A stretch of DNA of 64,000 bases from contig NC_080671.1 in assembly GCF_030247195.1 (NCBI RefSeq), forward strand, positions 210,894,361-210,958,360, read 5' to 3'. Numbering within the stretch: the stretch's first letter is position 1; each line of letters opens with the position of its first letter. The translations under genes and the position numbers were made by a program. Below, in pieces: positions 24,944-35,846 of the stretch. The notes beneath the pieces were generated by a model that was not told where the DNA came from, ran no database searches, and worked only from the letters and a program-made list of their open reading frames with translations. The stretch comes from Topomyia yanbarensis. Lineage: Eukaryota > Arthropoda > Insecta > Diptera > Culicidae.

Positions 24944-26266
24944 CGAAAGATATAATTGCTGCAAGGATGGGCCATTGAGCAATCAGCTGCTCTAAAAATG
25001 TTCTAATTGTTGGGAGGAAAGCTGAAAGTATACTCTTTAGTGGTTCAGAAATATTGAATGCTTTAAAAATCCAATCAACAATTTCAGAAAATTTCAATAA
25101 TCCTACCCCCGGCTGAGGCTCAGAGGAAGTCGAAATTTTATTATTTCCAGTAGTGGTGTTCTGTTTGGATTGTACATTCCCAAAACCGGGCGAAATTGAC
25201 TTCGGGTTTGAATCGGAATTTTTCGGTTTTGGGCGTAGTTTATTGGTGGAGAAATTTTAAGGCCCTTTCTTGGCAGTTTGGGAAAAGATGACTGTTTTCT
25301 TTTTCTGGAATTTCCGGGTAAAACAAATTATGTACCTTCGCACGCTCCGTCAGAGTCAGACTGTTCCGAAAATAGAGATGTGTAAGTGTTTTCTAAGAAG
25401 ATGGGTTTAGGGGTAGCATTTTTCAACATTTCTGCATAGGAGCGCTTAGACCTCTCCTTCAAGGATCGTTTAATTTTATCCTCGCGCAATTTATAAATGG
25501 GGCATGCAAGGAGCTCATGCGAGTTTTCTCCGCACATTAAACATTTTTCTGAATTTTTATTGCATGTATCCTCTTGATGAGAACCCCCACATTTGCCACA
25601 CCGTGCCTTATTAGAACAGTAAGTGGCTGTGTGGCCAAGCTGTTTACAATCAAGGCAATTCATTACACGAGGGATAAAAAGGCGAACAGGGAGACGAATC
25701 TTATCGATAATGACATAGTTGGGCAGCGCAGACCCAGCGAAAGTAACTCGAAACGAGTCAGACAGTCGATAGACTTTTTTATCTCCTTCGTGTGATACTG
25801 AATGCAATTGCTTGCATTCAAATATCTTTACGTCTTTAAGTATGGTGTCTTTGAAACGACCAACCCCATGCTTAATTAAGTCATCAACAGTCAAACTCGA
25901 TTCTGTGATGACCCCATCAATTTCAATTTCCTTTGAAGGAATATACGCTCTATATTCACGCGTAAAAAGCTCGCAAGAAGCAATTGCATTGGCTTGTTTA
26001 AGACTACCAACGACAATGCGTATTTTATCTTTATTAACTTTGACGATCTCTTTTACATCCGAGAATCGCGAAGTCAAATCTTTCGAAATTTGGATGATAT
26101 TTAGCTCCTTTGCTTTACGCCTAATAAATACAATCCATGGTTCCGTTGACGACTGTGGGTAAATTTTAATTCTAATCGGGTTTACATTTTCAGCGGAAGG
26201 CTTAGGAGGAGGGTCTGTTACTCGTTCTCCCATCTCGTCATCCATTCTAGCAAGAAAAACTATCAC
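24924..26266 (-). pseudogene. I-clade LINE ORF1 (gag-like, zinc knuckles)
   Basis: The frame starts at an ATG at 26266, or more likely 26245 (MDDEMGERV). It encodes an RNA-binding gag-like protein: an RRM-like N-terminal half (YPQSSTEPWIVFIRRKAKEL), then three CCHC knuckles, CLDCKQLGHTATYC, CGKCGGSHQEDTC and CLMCGENSHELLAC, at about residues 205-275. The main frame stops at 25328. The other frame carries on with coding-like sequence (SEPQPGVGLLKFSEIVDWIF, then LIAQWPILAAIISFDG) and stops at 24924-24926, so one frameshift near 25330 breaks an ORF1 of about 445 codons. The middle knuckle has one residue fewer between Cys and His than the other two. Confidence 0.87.
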
Positions 26267-26934
26267 AAAAAGGAATGAAAAATATACCTGTTATCTGCTC
26301 TCTCTGAGGTGACGAAGACACCGGTAGAACACACCTCGTGTACCACGTTGTAAACTCGGTGCCCGTTGTTTGACAATGTGACACTTTCTGTCCTTCTTCG
26401 TCGCGTTGCTCCTTCAGTAGAGAAATAGGCCTACCTGCAACACTCCAAAACTCTTCGGTTAAGCTGCTCGTCGGTATCACCACCACAAGCGCGCTCTCTC
26501 CGTTTCCACCACCACGGTAGACAAATGTGGCTACCTGTGGCTTGCTGCGAAAACTCCACTGTCGATGCGGCACTTTTCGGTGCCACTTGTTTTCCTTATT
26601 CGTCTACCTGTGACGCTTCCCCTCTCGTCGATTAGAATTACCCGACGACACAAACACAAAATACATTTTTTCTGTGTGTACAGACACGATCACTGTCGAT
26701 TTCTGCCACCGCGGTAGGCAAATTCGTCTACCCGCGGTTTGCTGTAAAAACACCACTTTTCGAGGATGCCGTTGACCACGCCTCCGACGTATCAACTGTC
26801 GACTCACACTTAACAAACTGGTCTCTCTCTCCCACAAAAACGCATACAGCGTCTCGCACTCCGTCGTTCTCTCCAGAACAAAACCTTCCACCTGGAGGCA
26901 CAACCGCATTAGCCGGTTGCAAAAACTTTTAATG
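26267..26934 (-). promoter_or_regulatory. LINE 5' untranslated region with tandem repeat
   Basis: This is non-coding sequence between the 5' boundary and ORF1. Two diverged units about 195 bp apart share 'accac(g/c)gtagacaaat..g.ctacc.g.gg(c/t)ttgctg' (about 26505-26560 and 26703-26755). Tandem 5'UTR units often carry the internal promoter of LINEs; a regulatory role here is inferred from position only. Confidence 0.5.
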
Positions 26935-28993
26935 TCATTGTAATATTGAATTAAATCAGTCAGCATCAATAAATTTCTAACTTCAATCCAATTTTCTTTG
27001 GGTGAGGGGCTGTGGGTGTGGCTAAACCCCAAAGCATCCTCTTGGCTACACCACTGCTTGGTTATAAGTCAGAAGGTTCGCGTAAATGAAATTTTTTGTA
27101 CCGATAAGTGATCAAGTTCCATCTAGACAACTTGGAATCAGGCATTGTAATTCTCTCACTCACGCGAGAAGAAGCTTATCCGAGGTCCAACTTTTCCGAG
27201 ATAAGATGAGTCGCAAAATTCTCCGTCTCCACAAATAGCGTGAGAATGATTTTCCGGATAAAATTTATTTGACTTTTTCCTTCTCACCGGAGAAGGTGAT
27301 AAAATTTTAATTTCTTGGAAATCAATAAAAACTTAAAAATACACTTAATTACAAAGAAAATCGGCAAAGAAATATGATAGACTTGTTTTTTCGTGTTTTG
27401 AAATAACGACAGGAAAGCAGCGAGCGAAAAAAGGATACCGTCGGCTGTTTTATTTATCCGGAGAAATAACATGTTGTATTTATCCGGAGAAGTTGTGTGA
27501 GTGCCAATAACTTTTCGTGTGAAAATGTGAGTTTTTATTGTCGCAGTAGCAAACTATCCGGGCGCATTTACTCATATGAGTGATAAATGCAATGCCTGCT
27601 TGGAATTGTTCGGTGGTTATTCTAGCGGTTGTAGATAGAAAAATGAAATATGAAATTCATTTTATCGAAATAATATTTGGCTCATTTAAATGGATTATTA
27701 CTATATTGAACAATAAATAGGCGACAAAGGATAATCCACAAACAACAAACCATAACTTTTAAGGTATTCAAAATAGATATTTAATGTCTTCAGTAAAGTT
27801 ATTCGCAAAAGTAAGAGCTACAAATTTGCTGAAGACATCATTTCAATACAATCACTTCCAAGAAAATTTATGAAAATATCTCACTATTAGGGGGATTAAT
27901 CAGTAAAATCATAATACCAAAAGAATGGGCATATTGTATGCTTTAAATTTTCCGAAGATACTATTGACCTAAAATTATCCGTTTTGGCGCTAATAACACA
28001 TTGAATGTATCTGGCTATAGGAAATGATAAAAATCTTTTGTCCGCATTTAATGGTAAATATCTCTTTTGATAATAGTCTTATTTCATCAATCTATAGTTT
28101 GTTCGAAAGGTATTCGCAAAAGCTTTCTAAATATATATAAATTGTTTCGTTACGTCCAGCAACAAATTTCAAAAAACTGCGAAAAACGCGATTTTTGCAC
28201 CTTCAAACATTCATATCTTGGAAACTAAACATCAGAATCAAAAACCATTTAATAGCGTTCTGTCTGGGTGATAGGCCTTTCATTTAGTTTGGATAAGATC
28301 GGTTCAGCCATTGCTGAGAAACACGAATGAGAGTTTGTCCGTTACATACACACACATACACCAGGGATGTAATGAGCAAAAAAGGAGAAGAATAAAAAAC
28401 GCTCTTCGCACTTTTCATGCGAACCACCGCTCTTCTCTTTCACATTAAACCTCTTCACTCCGATGTGTGTCGCTCCCATACGTGCATTCCACTCCTTGGC
28501 TGCACTTCTCAAAAAGTAGAAATAAAGAGGCTCTTTAGTGTGAATCTTGGTCCCCCGCGCGCGGAGGTAGAGAAGACAACCATAAAATGTTTTTTTTCCT
28601 GTCAAATTTTATCTGAATTGTAGTTTGATTCGCCTTCCTATCTACTTGCCAGTGAGGGGAGGCACAAGAAAGTGGCTCTTCAAGGTGACTCTTTAAACGA
28701 AATTGTGCAGCTCTTGGTGCACAGATCTTTCTCTTTTTCGTTTTCAAGTTTCTCTTTGTGCGGTCGTTCTGCACATCGCAGTGTTTTTGTGTGGCTCTAT
28801 TTTTCATCGGTGTATTTCGCTCTTTGTGGCACATTGTGTGAGTAAATAACAAACCTGACAGACACACACAGACATTGTCCCAAATCGTCGAGCTGAGTCG
28901 ATTGGTATAAAAGACTCGGCCCTCCGGGCCTCGGAAAATTTTTTTTGAAAGTTTGAGCGAATTCTATACATTTCTTTTCTAAGAAATGTAAAA
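26935..28993 (+). repeat. Copy B of the 1.9-kb repeat, right part
   Basis: It resumes with the duplicated tcattgtaatatt and continues collinear with copies A and C: gaattaaatcagtcagcatcaata, the 'ggctaaaccccaaagc.tcctcttggcta' segment shared with C at about 45545, gattattactatattgaacaataaataggcgacaaa, and the tail ending taagaaatgtaaa. A hAT-like element interrupts it at 28362-28857. A 0.5-kb part (about 27110-27600) is not matched in C, so B holds extra sequence or C a deletion. Confidence 0.75.
28362..28857. mobile_element. Second hAT-like non-autonomous element
   Basis: The 496-bp insert starts cagggatgtaatgag and ends caaacctg, imperfect inverted ends of the CAGG type seen in hAT elements. 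The flanks are acatacac (28354-28361) and acagacac (28858-28865), an 8-bp duplication with one difference. Copy C has the corresponding site without the insert (near 46485: ttacatacacacacagacattg). No transposase is encoded; the frames inside overlap on both strands and show no motif. Confidence 0.75.
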
Positions 28994-29597
28994 CCGTAAT
29001 TGACTCTGTTCTAATGCATTGTAATGAATATCCTTAATGGGTTTTCGTTCTCACATGATATGAATGTTTACGAAAATTACCTTTAGTAAGTCTCGAACTG
29101 AGGTACCTTGCCCCGTCCTTCACGGCGCTGCGTGTGCTCCCTGGAAAAAAAATATGCCGAATATAATCTTCAAGAAGAGTTGCATAACAAGTAAACCCAC
29201 AGCATTACAATAGCATTGTATCAGCTTTCTATTTGCTCTATAATGGCATTAAATGCACTTGTTAAGCTTACATGCGTTAAAGATTCTTGAAGCATGTACG
29301 CGTTATATCAGCTTTATATATGCATATAGAGCAAGCGTTAATGCTATATGTCGGCTGTGCAGTTATGCATTATTGATGCTAATATAGAGTTTTATTGCGT
29401 TGCTAATGCTGTAATGGGGTTTCAATGCAACATTAGTGCAAATGTATAGCCAATATAGTGCAATGGTTTAATGCTTATGGTTATTTGGGGATAATGGAAA
29501 AATAATTTTTGCCATAATTCTTGTTTATTGTTTTATATTTCAAATCTGGTAAAAGTGGAATGCAGCTGAAGAAATTCTTTATACATTCCTACCAATA
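28994..29597. other. TAATGC-word-rich patch
   Basis: Between about 29190 and 29470 the words taatgc, gcatta, atgcat and their variants recur more than a dozen times in both orientations. Weak inverted similarity exists between the left (aacccacagcattac) and right (gtaatggggtttcaatgc) parts. This could be a decayed MITE with iterated motifs; no clear end or target duplication is seen. No gene. Confidence 0.4.
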
Positions 29598-29715
29598 ACC
29601 TTCCGGTATTCGCGCTGGTGCACTGAGTGCACGCTGCTCTGAAAATCTAGCGAAATTGTCTTAGGGCACCAGCGGGTGCTCGTTCAGTGAGCCATTTGCG
29701 CGGCTTCCGGAAGGT
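29598..29715. mobile_element. 118-bp MITE, accttccgg ends, TA-flanked
   Basis: The ends accttccgg and ccggaaggt are perfect inverted repeats and sit between TA at 29596-29597 and 29716-29717. The interior contains a palindromic ctggtgcactgagtgcac segment. A diverged relative is at 4882-4998. The element is too short to encode protein. Confidence 0.8.
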
Positions 29716-29717
29716 TA

Positions 29718-30890
29718 ACTCATTTTTTTATGTTTAGCGACTTAGCCCGGTCTGACTTAACACCGACTAAATGGTATTGTATATAGTAAAGTAATGTTTG
29801 TTCTTTCACATTCATGCATTGAAATATTTTATCGCCAGAGGTCTAATACATATAATAATAAACAAAAAATGGTTCATCTATCCCCACTCCCCCTAAATTT
29901 GGATTTTGTTTTCGCTCGTTCTCGAAGAAAGTTTGTCTATGACTGAGTAGTTCTTCCGTTTTATAGCTAATTTTGTTTTTCATTTTCACAGAAGTAAGTG
30001 CATGGAAACGTCAAAGGATATTTTCTCATAGTTACAAATATTAACCCAGAAGTGTCGTAGAACAGTACGAGTATAATTCATGGTTAACCAAAATAATTAA
30101 TCAGAATCAATATAAATTGTTGGTGGCAATGTAGTTGTCATTGCCCGCGAAGCCTAAAACATTGATGGCAATATGTTTTCCACTGCCTTAGAGGCACAAA
30201 ACATATTAGATACATTTATGAGCAATCAAAAGGACTCTTTTATAGATTACATGTAAATCCATGTGAACAGCTGCATATTCTAGTCCAAGTGATCCTAACA
30301 ATCATATTTATCTTAAAATATTTGTTCAATTGTAAGTTTTATAGAAAGATTGAGCTTATATTTTGAAAACTGGTCAATATTGGCCATCTTCAGAGATACA
30401 AACTGTTCTCAATTCGTTTGTTTTGAGTTTGTTAAGCTCCAAATTGTTATGAAATCCTTTCAATAAGTATATGACTGCAGTGGAGGAAAAATAAATTGTT
30501 GCCGCGTAGTTATTGAAGAAAAAAAAGAATTGTTGGTGGCAATACAGTTGCCACTGCCTTATAAAGGGTTAAGAGTTCTTTTGAGTGACAAAACGCGTGA
30601 AGTAATTAAATGGAATAGAAAACATTTGAAATAGTTACATGAAGTATTTGTACTACGATCAAAATTTGGTCGACTAAAACTTGACTTTTTTGAAACAAAT
30701 GTTTCCAAAAATGACACTCAAAGAACAACTCATGTTTAAAAAAAGGGTAATTCTTATTGTAGCAGACTGTATGTTTGTACTCAAAATGACCAACGCATGA
30801 CGGAAAATAAATGAAAAAATCCTCTTGAATCAAACCACGTTTTTATATCTCTGCGTTTTTTGTTGTAGGTAGAAAGATTTTTTATATAAC
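29718..30890. other. Unassigned sequence, one short repeated word
   Basis: No gene recognised. The phrase 'aattgttggtggcaat...gttg.cattgcc' occurs at about 30115-30148 and again at 30529-30560. This stretch could include decayed sequence 3' of the BEL element, but no LTR pair was identified. Confidence 0.4.
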
Positions 30891-30909
30891 ATTGCGCAGC
30901 AAACTATCT

Positions 30910-32165
30910 CCCTCGGCATGATACTGTACCTTGACGTGGTCCGGGGGCTTTTCCACTAAGCAGTATTACAGTGATGATATCACATAGAAACTTGGTACAC
31001 GATTTTTTTTATTTTTAGTTAAGCTACATTGTGATCAAATCTAGTACTTAACTTGGTGACCTTTATTATCCAATTATGCCATGGTCGAAATAATGTATAA
31101 TGTGGGTTTGGGGCCAAGTACTCTTGGAGGCACCTTGGGCTTAGCGATGAGCCTGGGACTCTCCGCGATCCCCAAAGCACGATAGTACCTCGTTGATAAA
31201 ATTATCGTGAGCATCCACAAATTTCCAAACGCTAACCCACAGGCGCTCGTGTTCGTGCGGTCACGGGTCGATCACGTCCGGAAGTCTGCTCCATGGCAGC
31301 ACTACAGAACCGAAACTATACTCGCGAAGCTGCATACACGCCATCACACGCGACATACATAGGCTCACGCGATCGAATACGCTACCATACAAATGACTGA
31401 GTTCCTCGTCATGAATAGTCTTCCACCAATACATCCAAAATCTCGAATACGCGAAAGTGATATGGTAGAACGCACTCTCTTTTAGCATCTGAGCCATACT
31501 GCGAAAATTAAGTATCAAATTACCGGTCCGCGCGCGATCATCTAAGAACACACGCGAATATGCGAATGGAAACACGGTTATAAAATCGAATTTACACATG
31601 CGAAGTTACATGCACGCTAGCACACGCGACATACAAACGCCCACGCGATCGAACACGTTAACGGACAAACACTCGAGCCCTTCGTGATGATGCACGCGAT
31701 CGTGACGTCCCTGTGTTTGCACATGTCTGTACCGTACAACAAATGTCATTTAGAATCACGACGAGTAATTCTGACGGGTAGCTCTTCCGACACTCTAGTT
31801 CTGCAGCTCAAGTAGAGCAACTATCGAAAAAATATCCACACACTTACGCAATTAGTGAGCATCCACGCCAACTCAGACAAGTATGCACCCCTGGACTCGA
31901 ACGCTAAAACTTACACATTCCACGCACAAACCACCACAGTTGGACTCACATTTCGACATATACATACAAAATCACACGTAATTACAGGTATTCGTCTGGC
32001 AACCGAGTGAAGTATATCTCAAACGCAGAACTTATCATTTCAATGATGGCCTTGAATCTGCGTTTCCTGTGTTCAAGGCACCATAGCTTCGTCCGTCAGG
32101 TCAAGGATGTATGAAACCCGCTAGCCACCACCCTCGGCCCTAGCAGCCCATAAAGGCATAAAAAA
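30910..32165. mobile_element. 1.26-kb insertion with 19-bp target duplication, carries satellite monomer
   Basis: Flanks attgcgcagcaaactatct (30891-30909) and attgcggagcaaactatct (32166-32184) are 19-bp direct repeats with one difference. The insert ends aaggcataaaaaaa, an A-rich 3' end, so target-primed retroposition is a reasonable guess. Its middle (about 31200-31770) matches the tandem satellite at 41.5-42.87 kb: 'ggtccgcgcgcgat', 'cgatcgaacacgttaacg', 'gcccttcg.gat.atgcacgcgatcg'. At about 31790-31830 it also matches a stretch of BEL gag (see 42940-42975). No clear open frame; the one at 31261-31599 has no recognisable motif. Confidence 0.65.
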
Positions 32166-32252
32166 ATTGCGGAGCAAACTATCTGCTTCTCTCTCTCACG
32201 TCAATTCAATCAATGTAATAGATAGTAGGTAGATGGATATATTCAAGAAGTA

Positions 32253-33130
32253 GTGATGCCAAACATCCAATCCTGATGAACACGTACGATACGAGCCATC
32301 TCCCACTTGTTTGGTGGTGTATTCTCATTTTTCACCAGCACAAGCTGATTCTCCTTCACATTTTCTTCAGTTATACGCCACTTCGATCTGGACTGCAAAC
32401 TTGCTAAGTATTCATATTGCCATCGTCTCTAGATTTCAGCAGTGGATTTTTGTACAAGCTGCCACTTGTCCAGACGGTTTGTCGAGATTTGACGCACATT
32501 AGGATCTGGAATAAGGTTCATGGGACGTCCGACCAAAAAATGACCGGGTGTTAACGCTTCGCAACTATCGTGACTATTTGAAAGTGGACAGAGAGGCTTG
32601 GAGTTAAGGCATGCTTCCACTTGGGTCAGTATCGTCATAAGCTCTTCAAATGTTATTGATGATGTTCCAAGTATTGCTACCAATTATTTTTTCGTGCTCT
32701 TTACAGCAGCTTCCCAAACTCCTCTGCGGTGCGGAGCTGACGGTGGATTGAAAACCCACTTGATGCCTAAAGTTGATAAAAACTTATTGACCTCCGATTT
32801 ACCAGACAAAAGCGCAGCATGCATTTCTTGTAGCCAACGGTCGGCCCCAACAAAATTTGTGCCATTATCAGACCAAATCTCATTCGGATACCCCCGTCGT
32901 GCAATAAATCGTCTTAATGCAGCGATGAACACGTTAGTAGACAAGTCGCTAGCTGCCTCCAAGTGCACTGCCTTTGTAGATAAACACACAAACACAGCTA
33001 AGTGACCCTTCGTTGTTTTGACACCACGAACATTCTCTCCATTGTAAAAAAAACCACGAATACAAGAAGCGCGGATTCTTAGAGGCCCTGCGTAGTCCAC
33101 TCCGATGTGAGTAAAGGCTCGAGATCAGAG
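32253..33130 (-). pseudogene. BEL/Pao integrase
   Basis: On the minus strand the core begins THIGVDYAGPLRIRASC (first catalytic Asp). It continues through FVCLSTKAVHLEAASDLST, IWSDNGTNFVGADRWL (second Asp) and PHRRGVWEAAVKSTKK (Glu), so the D-D-E triad is intact. After a break near 32684 the domain goes on with EACLNSKPLCPLSNS and PGHFLVGRPMNL, and ends with a BEL-type C-terminus readable to about 32253 (ENTPPNKWEMARIVRVHQ). The N-terminal zinc-binding part is missing: the sequence upstream of 33130 is unrelated, so the connection to RNase H is lost. It would insert element cDNA into chromosomes. Confidence 0.88.
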
Positions 33131-33593
33131 CCTAAAATTCTCATACCTATTCAATGAACGACGAAATTCAGAGAATTCATCTTCGTCCTTCCTTGCCTCT
33201 TTCGTCGCTAAATGCACGAAAAAATAAAACAATAAAGGCGATGTTCCCTCCTCTCTCGATTCTACGAAAACGAGTAGCAGCAGCAGCGACTTTCGTTTTC
33301 CTATGACAATCCGAAATTTCAATTTCGTTTTGATGCATGCTCAGTAATTTGCGACTATCATTCTTAAATATAATTAATGCAATGTGCATCTAATAATGCA
33401 ACTAGAACAAAATGAGAAATATGCACACCGATCAGGCTTCCGTCTTACAATGCCATCATTAGCTCGCAAATCTAAAGAATCGAGCATCGACAAATAAATA
33501 TCATTGCTAGTGTATTTTCGTTTCCCCAGCAGTAAGGTCAATATCGAAGTTACCAATATCATTCTGAATCTCAGAGCGAAAACGAGCGTGCGG
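33131..33593. other. Unassigned sequence inside the BEL element
   Basis: No BEL coding signature is visible here. The stretch holds an agcagcagcagc run near 33275-33287 and otherwise nothing recognised. It is probably part of the insertion or rearrangement that removed the RNase H-integrase connection. Confidence 0.4.
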
Positions 33594-33992
33594 AGAGGTA
33601 AATTTCAAAATCCGCGTAAATGAAAACCGCGTAAATTTCAAAATCCGCGTAAATGAAAACCGCGTAAATTTCAAAATCCGCGTAAATGAAAACCGTGTAA
33701 ATTTCAAAATCCGCGTAAATGAAGACCACTTAAATTTAAGAATCCGCGATAAAGGGAACCCCATTGATGGATACCGCGTAAATTCCAAAATCCGCGTAAA
33801 TGAAAACCGCGTAAATTTCAAAAACCGCGTAAATGAAAACCGCGTAAATTTCAAAATCCGCGTAAATGAAAACCGCGTAAATTTAAAAATCCGCGTAAAT
33901 GAAAACCGCGTAAATTTCAAAATCCGCGTAAAAAAAAACCGCGTAAAAAAATACCGCGCAAAAAAAAACCGCGTAAAAAAAACTTGAGTGTA
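33594..33992. mobile_element. Second TACGCGG minisatellite element (inverted, one end)
   Basis: Units of cgcgtaaatttcaaaatccgcgtaaatgaaaac recur about eight times. The same variant unit as in the 5.7-kb element (gaccacttaaatttaagaatccgcgataaagggaacc) appears at about 33723-33760, here on the opposite strand. The right end matches the family terminus (cgcgtaaaaaaaacttgagtg); the left end stops abruptly at gcggagaggtaaatttc with no terminal repeat. It is a truncated copy with more units than the complete one. The open frame 33507-33920 is a by-product of the repeat. Confidence 0.75.
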
Positions 33993-34079
33993 CTTTCTTA
34001 AGAATTTATACTTTAAGAAAGTTAGACTTTTTGACCGACATCATCATATATAAACTCTTAACGAAATAGTCCGAAACCC

Positions 34080-34312
34080 ACTAATAGGCTTATCACCCTA
34101 CATGTAAATAAGGAAATTAATTGTAAAAAAATATTTAAAGTGCCAGTACACAACATGTGGCTTGATTGGATCAAAATGTAGTGTGCTTTTTCTGTTTTTC
34201 AAAAAGCGTGATATAATCGAGATAAAACCGTGATATAATCGAGGATGATATAAACCAGTATTGATATAAACGCATAGTGATATAATCGAAATATTACTGT
34301 AGTACCGCATTT
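34080..34312. repeat. Decayed element end with iterated gtgatataatcga
   Basis: The word gtgatataatcga occurs at 34206, 34228 and 34269, with a related gatgatataaacc between. The right end reads gtgatataatcgaaatattactg next to TA, which inverts to cagtaatatttcgattatatcac, a pogo-like terminus. At 34087-34104 a scrap ataggcttatcacccta matches the terminus of the 47149-47445 MITE. No complete element can be bounded. Confidence 0.5.
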
Positions 34313-34930
34313 AACTCTAGTCGCGGTACAGACACTTGCTTGATTGGTGCCACCCTTGTTGGCTAACAAAAGAGTAACAATAATATTCCCTTCCATATCC
34401 TTTGCTCGGGTATACACTACTGCACCGTATGCTACCTCTGAGGCATCTGAGAAACCATGCAATTCTATTTTTCCGTTGTAATTCGCTGCAAAACGAGGAA
34501 TGCGAATATTCTCTACTTGCCGAAGTTGTCTCTTGATGTCTGTCTACGTAGCCTCTACTGCGGGAGGCAGCGGATCATCCCAGGAAATATCACTAAGCCA
34601 CAGTTGTTGGAACAGAGTTTTAATGCGTATAATCACAGGAGCCAGCCAACCAAACGGATCAAAAAGCTTCGACGAATCTGATAGTAGTTGCCGCTTTGTA
34701 TTAACGCTGTCTAAAGCAGATTGACCTTGAAAGAAAATACGTCTTCTCCAGGCAACCACTGTATGCCGAGCGCCTTCACTGTATTTGGTTGATCAGTCCA
34801 TTTTACGTTGACAGAAAAGTGCTCGTCTTCCGTTTCGTTGCGTAGTAGCTCTGAACAGTTTGCAGTCCAATTTCTCAATTTGAATCCCGCCGACTCATAT
34901 GAATGTATGCGTGAACGCGAATGTTGATCG
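34313..34930 (-). pseudogene. BEL/Pao RT thumb/connection and start of RNase H
   Basis: From 34930 down, the frame reads ESAGFKLRNWTANCSELL and KALGIQWLPGEDVFSF. After a frameshift near 34730 it gives KLFDPFGWLAPVIIRIKTLF and LWLSDISWDDPLPPAVEAT. A third frame then starts RNase H with MHGFSDASEVAYGAVVYTRA (first catalytic Asp) and ANKGGTN. BEL similarity ends near 34370-34313, where sequence of the next element begins, so most of RNase H is gone. The order matches the usual BEL pol layout. Confidence 0.85.
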
Positions 34931-35846
34931 GAAATTAGCCCCAATACGACTAATTTGACTAGTATCTATGATCACGGGTCAATACGTATTGAAAATTCGC
35001 CGCGTCTGTTTTTATGAACCTAATTTCATGCTCCGTTATTGCTAACAAGCCCGTGCGTCAGGTTAACAATCCTTTATATTTCCCTTCAGTGTTCGTTATT
35101 ATCGCTCGTATACTTGTATTCCACAAACAATCCGATATGGAAAATAAGAAATACTTTCCTTGATTTATAACATCTCGCGCTATTTTTGCTTGTATGATGT
35201 ATTATCACACGGTAGTTTTCAAGCCCAATAAATATATCGTAGAGAAGAAGTAGCGGTTTCTGTACAAATGCTGTTGCAATGAATAGTGCTCCGGCCCATT
35301 ACGCAGATTAGCTTTTCTAGGCAATACTCCCACGGTCGGCTGTGTGGAGTTCAAATTACTTTTGTTTAGGGAACATAGTATACTCTCGGTAGCCGGCTGC
35401 CCAGAGTTTAAAAAGAACCAAAAACTAAACAAGATCTTCTCTTTTTCGAGTGATCGTGCACTCGAAGACTAACTAAACAACTACCTAATAAAATATGCTT
35501 TACAGGTCGCATCGCTTGCTTGGAGCGAATCCTAGACCTGATACCCTTCCAAACTACCAACTCCGCGACACCTATGGAAGAGTCTGATGAATCGTCGTCC
35601 TTCCGTTAAGTAGGTGGAGCATCAACACTTCCTGTCTACCTTATCCTTTATCCTTCCCCGTGAACGATGGAGATGGGGGCGGCCGGCAATGATGGCTATC
35701 ATGCTGTTGAGGTTTTAATATGGGTCGGATTGGTATGAATTCCTACTTACCATTTCCTAAGCAACTCTTATTAGATAATCAGCAGTCAAACATGATGAAG
35801 TCAGTGTGCAATCCGCCAAAATCATCGTCACAACGCAACGCAACGT
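34892..35846. mobile_element. Insertion in BEL RT bounded by a 23-bp direct repeat
   Basis: The BEL sequence tttctcaatttgaatcccgccga (part of SAGFKLR on the minus strand) occurs at 34869-34891 and again at 35847-35869. The intervening 0.95 kb shows no BEL protein and separates RT from its thumb. A 23-bp target duplication would be long but possible for a retroposon. Alternatives are a template-switch product or a join of two BEL copies. No poly(A), inverted ends or protein motif was found inside. Confidence 0.5.

Larger units (their letters stand above)
13885..26934 (-). mobile_element. I-clade non-LTR retrotransposon (LINE), nested insertions
   Basis: This minus-strand LINE is bounded by a 13-bp target duplication (tcattgtaatatt at 13872-13884 and 26935-26947) and ends in an A-tail (plus-strand T-run at 13883-13890). 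Copies A and C of the host repeat carry the empty site. Order in element sense: 5'UTR, ORF1 with three zinc knuckles, ORF2 with endonuclease, reverse transcriptase and RNase H. Two later DNA elements (22865-24874 and 15474-20529) add about 7.07 kb. Without them the LINE is about 6 kb, normal for the clade. The RNase H domain plus an LADD-type RT active site point to the I clade; mosquito members are called MosquI, but I cannot confirm the exact family. Multiple frameshifts and lost catalytic residues make it inactive. Confidence 0.9.

Noticed and set aside
31261..31599. 112-residue minus-strand frame in the satellite-bearing insertion
   Set aside because: No domain motif; the frame coincides with satellite monomer sequence.
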